This document shows, in pieces, positions 20,671 through 30,460 of a stretch of 30,460 nucleotides of DNA. The notes below the pieces were generated by a model that saw only the letters and a list, made by a program, of their open reading frames with translations, had not been told where the DNA came from and did no database searches. Position 1 is the first letter of the stretch. Each line of letters opens with the position of its first letter. A program made the position numbers and the translations under genes. This stretch comes from Ophiothrix spiculata (Eukaryota; Echinodermata; Ophiuroidea; Amphilepidida; Ophiotrichidae): assembly GCA_000969725.1 (NCBI GenBank), contig JXSR01S018138.1. One strand, 5' to 3'.

Positions 20671-20816
20671 AGGCTCTGTCACACATCACGAAACGTACGA
20701 ATAACGAACTAATAACGTACACTGGTTTGGTCATTGAAATACATGTATAACGATTACCAAACAATGTACATTATTAGTACGTTATTCGCACGGTACGGTG
20801 ATGTGTGACAGAGCCT
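20671..20816 (+). mobile_element. MITE with TTA target duplication, copy 2, adjoining copy 1
   Basis: The 146-bp element runs from aggctctgtcacacatcac to gtgatgtgtgacagagcct, with inner arms acgaataacg / cgttattcg. TTA lies on both sides (20668-20670 and 20817-20819). It shares the terminal motif with copy 1 and uses the same TTA. Confidence 0.85.
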
Positions 20817-20907
20817 TTAGCTACGAATATCATCATGTTTACTATATACTATTGTCCCAATTCAATTCGATTACTTAAAAGGATACAAGTCCATTCACCT
20901 CTCTAGG

Positions 20908-23143
20908 TCAGATTCCCTTTTTTCGTTTGCGGTGCGGTTGCGATGCGTTTTGCACTGTAAGGGTACTGGTAGTTGTATATTTAAAGCACATGATTGAATG
21001 GGATCAGGTTGATGCTGAGATTCAATTTTTTTAGAATGTCCGTTTTCAATTCGATTCCGCATGCGGTGTGTTTTAAATCGATATAATGGTTTTTAGTGAG
21101 AGTGATTCCTTTAATCCGGTCCGTTTGCGGTGCTGCTATCCGGAAACCCATACTTTTCCTTGAACCGGTTCCTGGAGCGATTCGTCCGTTTTGAATGCGT
21201 TTTGGGCATGCGGAAATTTTTCAATTAGAGAAGATGATGACATGAAACCGCATTTAAAACGGACGGACAGAATTGAATAACAGCTGTCAACCTAATACCA
21301 TTCAGCTCCATTCAATTGTCCACTGGAATGTGGACAAGGGTTGACCCAACAGATATTTCAAGCCACTATTTTACAGATGTTTTTTATTTAAGTAAGGCAA
21401 AAAGATGTGTTTAAAAATCCAAAATATGCGCTGGTAAGTGATGACCAAAATCTCTTATACTTTGCATATTCCCTCCTTATTTTAAATGTAAAATGTTGTC
21501 ACATAAAGTGGACCATTATGACAACAACTTATGCTCATAAATTGTTTCAAACAAGGTCAATATAAAAGATAATTTTTGAATGAATCTCTTTAAATGCCAG
21601 AATTGAATTTCGTCTTCATAATCCCATTTTAGATGAAATTTTAGGTAGTAACTTAAAGTTCTTCATTTAACTTTTAGTTAATTGGAGAACTTTTAATTCA
21701 CTACACTATCTTACAAGCTACATTCTCCACGTACTAGCTCTTCATATAAATTCGCAAGCCCCATGGTTAAGTTCAGGTAATGGACTGGGGTTCTTTTTTC
21801 AATTTCATACGAGTGTCATCGCATCTACAGTTTGCTTTTTCTATGCATTTCAGCCAAATTGTTGGCGAAACACTTTTTTTATTTTATTTTCAACTAACAC
21901 ATCCGGCTTAAAAGCCTATTTAATATGTGGTGGCATTTCATGAGGTGGGCCAAAAATGTGTTACATGGTCAAAATGGTCAAAAAAACAATTGTTTGATAT
22001 GATGTTAATATTATTGATCTCTTTCAATTCAAGTAACTTTTTAGCCAAATATCACTTTTATTTTGGCATAATGAGCTATTTAATGGTTAATTACTCCATA
22101 GACGGCAATGCAAACTGTAATTTCCAAACGCATTTTTCTCAAAATTGCCTGTTTTTCCTAAAGCAAGTCATAAATTGGAATGATTAATGGTAAACAGTTC
22201 ATTTTTTCAGGATATGTTCTAAACACTTTAATAGTTACTTTGATGCATTACACTTGAAACAGACCCGTTAGGGTCTTGGTGTTGATGACCTTCAATTAAT
22301 TAGATGCGGGCTATACTATGGGAGAAAATGGTGATGTTTCAAATCATTCTGTCCTAATTCTTATTTGATGCAGCTTGATCCCCTGAACATTTTGACACCA
22401 AATTTGTCAAAATCGGACAAAAAATGAGAAGGTGCTGCCCAAAAAACTGATCGAAGGGGGAGGGGTCTTAGAAAGGTCTAAAAATGATAAATTTGCCAAT
22501 TACTGTAATTATATACCAAATTTTAGCCATGTTAGTGACTATCTGTATGTATTTGAGGTCAAAGAATCCATTTGTGAATGTTCCAGCAGTGTCAAACCTT
22601 CCAAAATGGCGATATTGTCTCAATTTGGGTATCTACCGCATCCGTAGGCACCGCATCCTTAGGCACCACCACCCTTGTACTGCCAAGTTCAAACCATTGT
22701 CTCTCTTAAATTATGTAACCCATGAAGACCAAATTACTGCCACAAATAGCAAAAAGTATAGGCTTTCAAATGAGACATTAAACAAGTCAATAGGCTAAGG
22801 AATAGTGAATTTATATCAAATTAAGTTCGAGAACCCATGACAAAATGTAACAACACCACCTTTTTAGCATACCCACCTAATGAAATGCCACCATGTCAAA
22901 TATTTTAAATAATGCAGTTTTTTAGATCTAAAAAACTCGCTGGACGAATACGTGTTTTTTGGTTTTCTATGAAAAAGAATTGTAGCGTTTGTATTGTTTG
23001 TTAAAGTTTTGTAACAATTACTTCAAAAAAAAATTTTGGTCAACATGTACCATTCAATCATGTGCTTTAAACGATACGGAGCAGTACCCGTACAGTGCAA
23101 AACTCAACGCAACCGCACCGTAAACGGATAAAAGGAATCTAGT
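20908..23143 (+). mobile_element. composite TIR element of about 2.2 kb
   Basis: Arms of about 95 bp at 20908-21003 and 23048-23143 are inverted: agattcc, ggtgcggttgcg, ttttgcactgta, gggtactg and aaagcacatgattgaatgg recur in reverse complement. Further inverted motifs (tccgttttgaatgcg / cgcatttaaaacgga, about 21188-21270) lie inside. It encloses a second TIR element at 21921-22890. No transposase frame is recognised. Confidence 0.82.
21921..22890 (+). mobile_element. inner TIR element nested in the 20.9-23.1 kb element
   Basis: ggtggcatttcatgaggtgg near 21930 is mirrored by ccacctaatgaaatgccacc near 22873-22892. The open frames inside (21927-22187 and 22432-22798) show no known domain. No clear target duplication was found. 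Confidence 0.7.
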
Positions 23144-23749
23144 CTTTAGGGTGTATGGTATCACCTAAAATTTATCATGAAGTGACAGGTCACTAAAAGC
23201 CACTGTACCAGCTACCAAGGGCGTATCAATAATACCGAGTCGTTGACAAATACCACAGCCTATTATACCAAACCAGTGCACATAGGTGTAAGCAACGGAA
23301 CCAGGCATCATCTATTAACAGCTTTAACAGATCTTTAAGGTAGAAACATTTTTATATTATTTTCTTCACTGGAATGTGTGACAGAGCTGCGGTTTGTACA
23401 ACCAACGGGCCTCGCACAAGTAATGAATTTACCAAAAATAGCCATCAAAACTACTTTGATAAACCATTTCAATAATTGTCACAACGTAGTTGGTCTTCAA
23501 ACAATTGTGTCTGCAAAGTAACTCGATATCATTACAAGAGTGGGGTACTCTCAATTTGAAGTGACACCTGCTTCAGGTATACAACGTTAAAAAATTAGAC
23601 CAACCTTTGTTATCATTAACCCTCGTTCACATAAGCTATATATAATGGTGATATTTATGAGGTCAAACGACGGCATACCGCGGCACGATGTTTTACATGT
23701 CTGTGCTGTCCACCATGTTGCCATCAATGACTCAACCTGACCGTGCTCA

Positions 23750-24045
23750 GCCTGATTAACTTAAGCTATTCAAGCAAGCTTGACCAACTTGAAATTGGTC
23801 AAGCTCTTTTGTACTGTCAAGCTAGTCAAGCTCTCAGTCTGGCAAACTCGTCAAGCAAGGTTTTGCACGTTAGTCAAGTGGGCTTGACTAGTTTTCAAGC
23901 TAGTCAAGCAGGCTTGACTCGTTTACAAGCTAGTCAAGCCTGGCTTGACCAACGTCAAACTAGTCAGGCAAGCTGGACTAAGCAAGCTGGACTAACCTGC
24001 CTGACTAGTTTAAAGTTAGTTAAGCAGCTGCTTGACTAGTTAAAG
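23750..24045 (+). repeat. microrepeat island built on CTAGTCAAGC
   Basis: ctagtcaagc, its complement gcttgactag and variants recur more than a dozen times in about 295 bp in both orientations. The long plus-strand frame here (23743-24039) encodes a serial Q-A-S-Q-A-G-L-T peptide and is only a product of the repeat. Confidence 0.92.
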
Positions 24046-24194
24046 TTTTCAGTGTTTCAAGTGTGATGTGATGTGTAAGTGGTGAGATGTTGGTGTTGGG
24101 GAGGGGGGGTGTTTGCTGGGTTCTACTTGTTGTAAGCAAGGTATGCGTGTTTCTGCATAATTTTTTTTCTTCAATAAGGTAGAATTTTGCATTA

Positions 24195-24275
24195 TGTTTA
24201 TTGTAAAATGTATTCAATTCAGCCATTGGCTGCTATGTACATTGTTGTTGAATAAACCTTGAATAAATGAATAAT
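24195..24275 (+). mobile_element. LINE 3' terminus
   Basis: attcagccattggctgctat is followed by ttgaataaaccttgaataaa and tgaataataa. A stem followed by TGAATAAA-type tandem tails is characteristic of the 3' end of CR1/L2-like LINEs. No coding part is recognised upstream. Confidence 0.5.
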
Positions 24276-24913
24276 AAGCATGTGAATATGTTAATGGTTG
24301 TGGTCAAAATATGATCAAAGCAGATAGTCTGGACATGAAATTCATCTTTTGACTTAGTTGGAATTTACGGGGGTGATTTTCCACAAGAAGCAGACTATTT
24401 GCTAGAAAATGAAGAGACAGCAGCAGATATTTACTTTTTCAATTTAGCTCACCAGTTGGGAGATGGTGCTTTTCATGCACTGCTGGCCCACCACCTCGAG
24501 CGAATATTGATTGTAAGAGGGCCGAAATTCCTGTTGACGGGTGGCATATCAACTGAAGATCTCCACTGGTGAAAGCACAAGACTATTACATTCTTGTCTT
24601 TTGTGTATATAGAACTGATTGACCTTGACCTCTGAAATGCATTGTTCAAGGTTTCAACATTAGCTTGTGTCTTGTTTTCTCTTGAGAGGCAAAAGAAAGT
24701 ATGCAACACTGGGGATGAGGCTGTTAGTAAATACAAAAGAAATGGAAAATAGGTATACTAATAATTTTACATTTCTATTTCTCCGAAAGTATAAAAAAAT
24801 TGGAGTTGAAATTTTGGATTCATAATCAGAAAAATATGGGCTTTCATTTGGCAACAAAAAATATACTACTTCCGGTTGAGCCCTGGGGAAGAAAATGTGA
24901 TCGGAACCTACAC

Positions 24914-25460
24914 CTTTAAGTGACAATGGGGGGGTTGGGGGTTGGTTCCTAGGCGCTAATTTACATCGCCACTCCATGTAATTGTCAAACTTAACGCAGC
25001 GGGTCCCTCAGTGGCAAAAAAATTCAAATCGACCCAGTCGTTTTCGTGCTAATTAGCATAAAGTGATGTTTCGAGGGCGCTGTTCAAATTTGTTTTGCCC
25101 ATAAAATCGAAACCGAATAACTTTATTTTTGCAATGTAATTGTTCTTGCAATATGCAAATTTGAGCAAAATTTCATGCGAAAATTCTTTCGGGAACACGG
25201 TTTTTTTAATTTTGGCGGGAACATTTTTGACGAGACACAAAAAATGTTTTTGGGGCCGCCCTTTTTAAACGGTTCATCCGATTTTCCAAATTATTTCTGT
25301 ATTTTGGACCTTATTACATGCTTTATCATTGACTAGACTTTCAACGAAAAATTCATACCGGAAGGATGTTTTTTTTTAAGGAGGGGGGATCCTAGGAACC
25401 CCCACCCCCACCCCTTGGGCACCAACGGGTGGGAAATACCTTGGTCACTTAAGTGTTAAT
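24914..25460 (+). repeat. foldback with G-rich inverted ends
   Basis: ctttaagtgacaa and ggttgggggttggttcctag at 24914-24952 are mirrored by cctaggaacccccaccccca and ggtcacttaagtg near 25390-25453. The interior includes the inverted copy of the 2296-2560 repeat. The G runs could form a quadruplex. Confidence 0.6.
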
Positions 25461-25683
25461 ATGACGGGGTGGTTACCATCCACCACCCCCACCCCATTCC
25501 CCCTAGCCCCGGACTTTGACGGCTTACTCTTCCACCACCTAAGGTAGTACCAAGACTTTTTGCTAAAAAATGACCGCAAAGGATGTAAAAACAACTTAGA
25601 TGCCCGGAGTCACTCTGTTTTGTGTTTTGGGGCAATCGGCGACAATCCGTTAGGGGGGAGTACCTTAGGTGGACGAGGGTTAA

Positions 25684-27490
25684 ATTATACTTTATATTAA
25701 ACTATGGTCGTAATAGTCTTACGCGGCTTTCGTATGGCGTTCTTACGAACGATTAAAAATGTTTATTTAACCACGTCGTAAGCTTTCGTACAAACGTCTT
25801 GCGGTTGCCGTGATCAGTTTGCATGGTCGCAGCCATTTCTTAAGGTGTTCGTGCGAAAGACTTGATAATTTTCAATCAATAAAGCACAAGCATAAAGTGT
25901 TGTAAAGGGGGAGTCAAGACAAAATAAAGATAAAGAAAAAAATTACGGATTAAAAAGGGTATTAAGAGACTATAAACTAAGGTAAAGGGGAAAAAGACCA
26001 AATGGAAAAAGCAAAAAAGCAGACTCAGGTAAAATTAAATATAGGGAAGATATTGAATCACTTGATATTTTGGAGGGAACCTTATATTCACTTTATTACA
26101 TTTAAAATAAGATGCTATTGATTATAATTTATTTCCGGTTCTTGACATAAAAAGTCTATCTAGATGGACCTCAAAGGCGAGCGCCGTAGGCACGTTCGCA
26201 TTTGCATCCGAGGTCCATTACGTCAGTGGCTTCATTGGCATATTTTATTTCGGTAGTATTTAAAAGCATATCCCTTCTTATTCTTAAAATTAGTTTTCAA
26301 AAACAATTTTGACACTTCCGAATAGAATGTCCCAATTTCTAATGGTCGAAACAACATATGTAATCTCAGTAGCCTACCTACAAACGTAGATTCAGGGTGT
26401 ACTTCAAAAAAATATGCAATTTGTCGCCTGCTCCATTTTTGTTTTATTGATTTTTTTATCTAATTTTTGCATTTAGTCTGTATTATTTTTTGTATTGTTT
26501 GTAAAAAGACCTGCCGGATTAAGAGAGTGTTTTTGGCAATTATTATTCTCTCGTGCTTTCATTTTTTCTTCGCTGCTCAGCATTCCTTTAATTTCTGTAT
26601 GTGTTCAATTTTTGTTGTTAGCCATATAAATTGAGTATATATAAAAAAAAAACACTATCTTGTGACGAAGATGTTTCTATCCTTTTACTGAGATGAATAC
26701 CATATTCTTGCGGCATTAAAACATGTTACATATGAATTATTGTTGCATGAATTAACGCAATGCTAGACATATCACGTATAGAGTAGTCAGAACAGCCAGC
26801 AGCAAAACACAACCTTTAACACCTTGACTCATTAATCATGTCGACACTCGTAGTTTTTTTTTGCAATAACTTCACTAATTCATAATGAAAACAGATTCTG
26901 TATTTGGAGTTTGAGTTAACATATCATGAATATCGCTTGAATATTAACTTAAAAAGTTAATAAAAGTAATGATCTTATGTGACTAGATTATGACCTCTCC
27001 AATGATCACAACGTTCATGATGGGCCATCATCAAATAGTTAACATATTGTAATTGACAAAAGAAGTATCAATATAATCTTACCGCACAAGAGAAGTCTGT
27101 CAATTGAAGTATGGGATAGACTATTGTCTTCGACAAAAGCAAACTTCCAATTTGTGGCCGTTTAAGTTGTGCTTTATATCGTGTAACACAAACGGATTGT
27201 TACGGATTGCAATTTATTTTTCAAGCATATCAAGTTGGGATTATCTACACTTATTGTCTTCTTTGAATAATAAAAGTAATGACTTAACAAAATATTTTAA
27301 AACAGATAACAAAATGCATTATTATGTACTAAAAAGAACATTTGAACTGGCTTTCTGTTTCTACTTTAACTTCTTCCTTGTCAATTTCTTGAGAATTTAA
27401 AGAAATAGAATTGATAATACATATAAAATGATTTGCGAGGTCGATCGACGGATATATTCAACTTCAGTGACAAAAATTATTCCACTCTTA
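25684..27490 (+). other. AT-rich stretch with no recognised feature
   Basis: No gene, TIR element or tandem repeat was recognised. A short hairpin (atggacctc / gaggtccat) occurs at about 26164-26219. The 98-codon frame at 27104-27400 has no recognisable domain. Confidence 0.5.
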
Positions 27491-27840
27491 TACTTCATCG
27501 CAATGATCATCATGATATTTTGTCTCTTTATGTAAAAATACCGTCCTTTCAATTTTCCATACAGGTACATTGGGATATGTACCGAACAAGCGAAATCATT
27601 ACACCGATTCATATTTACCTTGTTTCTTACCACGAAAGACGACAATTTAGTTCTCCAAATAAGATTTCTTTCTAAATCTAAAACTGAACACGATGAATTG
27701 CTACAAATGGAAAATCATATTGGATTCTGTTACAGCGCCAACGTTACCGCTTCTGCAAACGTTGCATTTCATTGTGAAAATGCTTGAGAGGACGCAACAC
27801 ATCATTTTGAACTAACAAGTAGGGTCACAGTCTGTCGTAT
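27491..27840 (+). pseudogene. decayed copy of the nAChR last exon (M3 and intracellular loop)
   Basis: The sequence aligns collinearly with 15582-15945 of the functional last exon. Shared blocks include tacttcat, accgtcct, gtttcttaccacgaaaga, tctaaatct, caaatgga, gcttctgcaaa, tgtgaaaatg, acacatcat and ggtcacagtc. The copy has many substitutions and several small indels. It has a stop (TAA) in the M3 part and a TGA after the gaaaatgct block. The MA helix and M4 are not recognisable after about 27840. It has the same orientation as the intact gene, 11.9 kb downstream, so it is most simply a remnant of a tandem duplicate. It is not a processed copy by any visible sign, since no neighbouring exon is fused to it. 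No remnants of its other exons were found between 16.1 and 27.5 kb. Confidence 0.9.
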
Positions 27841-28796
27841 TATTTCTAGTTTATTACTTCTGGTTTATTTTCAAATGCGTGGTAGTTTAGTTAAATTACA
27901 GCAAACATACATTATAGCATTCAAATTCATTTAGAGCATACATATAAAGACATCAAGTATAAAATAAGAGTAGGAAAACATATGTATCACACGTTAAAAG
28001 CATAAAAATCCTTGAAAAGCCATTATGTGTATACATCCCAGGGACTGTCTTTTAAGGCGCGCGAGAGCGATCGCGCGCCATCGCGCACCTTTAATTCCCA
28101 AGAGCAGCGCGATTTATCGCGCACCTAGACTATGACGTCAACTTAGTACAATTTCCAAAATCTCGTTGCGCTTCGATTAGAAAAATGAACTTTGTTTGTT
28201 TATGTTATTATTATTGTCACTAGATGGCGATGTTCATAACTTCATAAACTACTAACTATTACGCTTACACGTGCGCAATACATAACAAGATGGCGACTCA
28301 CAGATCGGAATTCAAGGAAAATGTCACCTCGATTTTTGCGAGTTTTGTATTTTTTTTTTCAAAAAGCTCTTTCGGGTATTTATTAGAACATTTAATGAAC
28401 TGAAGTCTTAATTTTTCATTCAAAATATTACTTGAAAATATGTTGATTTGACAACCCTCTATCATCATCCCTACAATAAATAGCATGCATCAAAAATATT
28501 CAGTAAGCAGTTTGAAAAAAAAAACACGGGAATGCTCAGTGTAAGTATCGATCTGTTATGATCATGCTGATATTGATAAAGTTATCTGAATTTCTGGGAG
28601 AGTATTGCATTTTTCCCCTGACTTTACTTGGAAGCCACTCTTTAAAATAATCTGAGTTGTACAGATCTTTGGCAAATTTCAGCGATATACTTTCCTTTCA
28701 ATGTGGTAATATTGCACTTTTGTAATGCATTGTCATAACAAATATACCCATGCTTCAGGCTTGTTGAAAGAAAGAATTTAAAAAGGCATTACATGT
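27841..28796 (+). other. flank of the pseudoexon with a CpG-rich pocket
   Basis: Most of this is plain AT-rich DNA. At 28055-28125 there is a dense run of CGCG words (gcgcgcgagagcgatcgcgc and later repeats of tcgcgcacct), far above the local CpG level. No promoter elements can be assigned. Confidence 0.5.
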
Positions 28797-29970
28797 GCCC
28801 CCTCAGAAGATAGAAAATTTTGAAATTTTAAAGTGAAAATCACACCATTATGTGCATATATTTTTGTATAATTCATACATACTTTAAGTTGTCACTTTTT
28901 TCAATCGACAATATATATATATATGCCCCCTCAGAATTTTTGAAATTTTAAAGTGCAAATATCGCCATTTTGTGCATATATTTATGTCTAATTCATACTT
29001 CAATTTGGCACTTTTTTCAATCGACAAACAATATGTAGGGGGTGTCTGAGGGGGATGTGCCCCTCAGAAGATAGAACATTTGAAAATTTCAAAGTGCAAA
29101 TCACGCAATTTGTTACATATATTTGTGTCTAATTCATACTTCAATTTGGCACTTTTTTCAATCGACAAACAATATGTAGGGGGTGTCTGAGGGGATTTGC
29201 CCCTCAGAAGATAGAACATTTGGAAATTTGAAAGTGCAAATCACGCAATTTGTTACATATATTTGTGTCTAATTCATACTTCAATGTGGCACTTTTTTTC
29301 AATCGACAAACAATATGTAGGGGGTGTCTGAGGGGGATTTTTCCCCTTAGAAGATAGACAATTTGGACATTTCAAAGTGCAAATCACGCAATTTGTTACA
29401 TATATTTGTGTCTAATTCATACTTCAATTTGGCACTTTTTTCAATCGACAATCAATATGTAGGGGGTGTATGAGGGTGATTTGCCCCCTCATAGAAGATA
29501 GACAATTTGGGATTTTCAAAGTGCAAATCACACCATTTGTTTCATATATTTTTGTTTAATTCATACTTCAAGTTGGCACTTTTTTCAATCGACACACAAT
29601 ATGTAGGGATGGCTGAAGGGGATGGGCCCCCTCAGAAGATAAACAATTTTGATATTTTAGAGTGCAAATAATGCCATGTGGTATTATGTTCGTACTTCAA
29701 GTTGACACTTGTTTCAATCGACAAAGAATATGTAGGGGGTGTCTGAGGGGGATGTGCCCCCTGAGAGGATAGAATTGTTTTGAAATTTTAGAGTTTAAAT
29801 CATGCCATTTTATATATATTATGTTCATACTTCAAGTTGACATTTTTTCAATCGACAAACAATATGTAGCGGGTGTCTGAGGGGGGTGTGGCCCCTCAGA
29901 AGATAGAACATTTTGAAATTTAAAAAGTGCAAATCACGCCATTTGGTGCATATATTTTTGTCTAATTCAT
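28797..29970 (+). repeat. tandem minisatellite, about nine units of about 140 bp
   Basis: Units start with gccccctcagaagatag at about 28797, 28924, 29059, 29199, 29343, 29483, 29626, 29756 and 29891. Each carries aaagtgcaaatcacgccatt, atatatttttgtctaattca, acttttttcaatcgaca and atatgtagggggtgtctgag. The first two units are shorter and lack part of the end. There is no coding content. Confidence 0.95.
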
Positions 29971-29974
29971 GCTT

Positions 29975-30460
29975 TGGCGCCCTCTTTATTCTTCTTTTTT
30001 TTTATTCTCTCTTTTTTTTTCCTTTCCTTTTTTGCGCCTCTCCTTCTCTCCCTTCTTTTTTTCCTTTCCTTTTTGCGCCCCTCCCTCCTTTTCTCTTTCC
30101 TTTCTGCTCTCTTTCATTCTTTTTCTTTCTTTTTTGCGCCCTTCCTCTCTTCTGCCTTTCTGTCTATTCATTTTATCTTTCCTTTCTTTCCCCTTCCCTT
30201 TTTTTCTAACCTTTTTTCGCCTATCCCTGTTTTTTTTTTATCTTTTCATTCTTTACGCTTTCTTTTTCTTTCCTTATTTGCAACCCCTTCTCCTTTCTTC
30301 TGTTTTTTCTCCCTCTTTCTTTTCTCTTTCATCTGTTTTCCTTTGCGCCACTCCCCCTTTCTCCCCCCTTCTTTTTTTCTCCCTCTTTCTTTATTTTCTC
30401 TTTTTTCGCCCCTCCCTCCCTTTTTTCTTTCTTTCTTTTTCTTTTTCTCTATTTTTCTTT
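29975..30460 (+). repeat. polypyrimidine tract with spaced GCGCC words
   Basis: Nearly pure C/T on the + strand, broken mainly by ttttgcgcc-like words every 40 to 70 bp. It follows directly on the minisatellite and runs off the window. Low-complexity frames on both strands here are not genes. Confidence 0.95.

Larger units (their letters stand above)
23620..25679 (+). mobile_element. possible long TTAA-bounded composite
   Basis: The left edge is TTAA followed by ccctcgttcacataag (23616). The right edge is cttaggtggacgaggg followed by TTAA (25680-25683). The ends mirror at 14 of 16 bases. The right 260 bp resemble the left part of the 18117 element in reverse orientation. The interior is a patchwork, so the two ends may belong to different insertions. 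Confidence 0.4.

Noticed and set aside
23743..24039. 98-codon frame with repeated Q-A-S-Q-A-G-L-T
   Set aside because: It is a direct translation of the CTAGTCAAGC microrepeat, with no start context or domain.
26164..26219. Possible tRNA-like or small RNA hairpin (atggacctc / gaggtccat)
   Set aside because: No cloverleaf, T-loop or A/B box arrangement could be drawn, and the stem is only 9 bp.
27104..27400. 98-codon plus-strand frame before the pseudoexon, considered as a remnant of the M1-M2 exon
   Set aside because: No Cys-loop, FPFD, M1 proline or GEK-M2 pattern is present in any frame that I could see.
29913..30209. Low-complexity Phe/Leu-rich frame and its minus-strand Lys/Glu/Arg-rich counterpart
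   Set aside because: They come from the polypyrimidine tract.

Overview
This is AT-rich, intron-rich animal nuclear DNA. The only gene that can be followed is a multi-exon Cys-loop receptor subunit of the nicotinic acetylcholine receptor (nAChR) type, on the + strand. Introns of 2.5 to 7 kb, consensus GT-AG splice sites, a decayed non-LTR retrotransposon, many TIR/foldback elements without transposase genes, and a minisatellite next to a polypyrimidine tract all suggest a non-vertebrate, probably marine bilaterian such as a mollusc or an ambulacrarian. The sequence alone does not fix the taxon. No prokaryotic genes, CRISPR array, rRNA or convincing tRNA was seen.

Receptor gene. Four coding exons can be placed exactly: 2180-2224 (45 bp), 4706-4815 (110 bp), 11944-12482 (539 bp) and 15575-16113 (539 bp, with stop). 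The 45-bp and 110-bp exons have the classic ancestral sizes of nAChR genes. All phases match (0, 2, 1), and the joined exons make 1233 nt, or 410 residues plus stop. This covers binding loops D, A, B and C, the 13-residue Cys-loop, M1-M4 and the MA helix. The signal peptide and first part of the ligand-binding domain are not seen and probably lie upstream of the window. The vicinal cysteine pair marks an alpha-type subunit. Loop C and the M2 pore lining carry unusual residues.

Decayed copies. A relic of a tandemly duplicated 110-bp exon lies just after that exon (4823-4877). A degenerate copy of the last exon lies 11.9 kb downstream on the same strand (27491-27840), so the locus once held at least two receptor genes in tandem.

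Repeats. 1-2140: several TIR/foldback elements. 4980-5894: a long foldback joined to a TTAA-type element. 7120-11530: an array of about 801-bp units later split by a TIR element (8722-9408), a TA-flanked element (9434-10497) and a double palindrome (10969-11273). 11655-11925: a foldback element ending 18 bp before a splice acceptor and probably supplying its branch point. 12516-14521: intronic hairpins and a microrepeat island. 16363-16980: an inverted gene fragment and a second island. 17.6-20.1 kb: nested elements and the 3' part of a LINE. 20.4-23.15 kb: TTA-flanked MITEs and a composite TIR element. 23.6-25.7 kb: a third island, a LINE tail and further foldbacks. 25.7-28.8 kb: mostly empty apart from the pseudoexon. 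28797-29970: a minisatellite of about 140-bp units. 29975-30460: a polypyrimidine tract running off the window.
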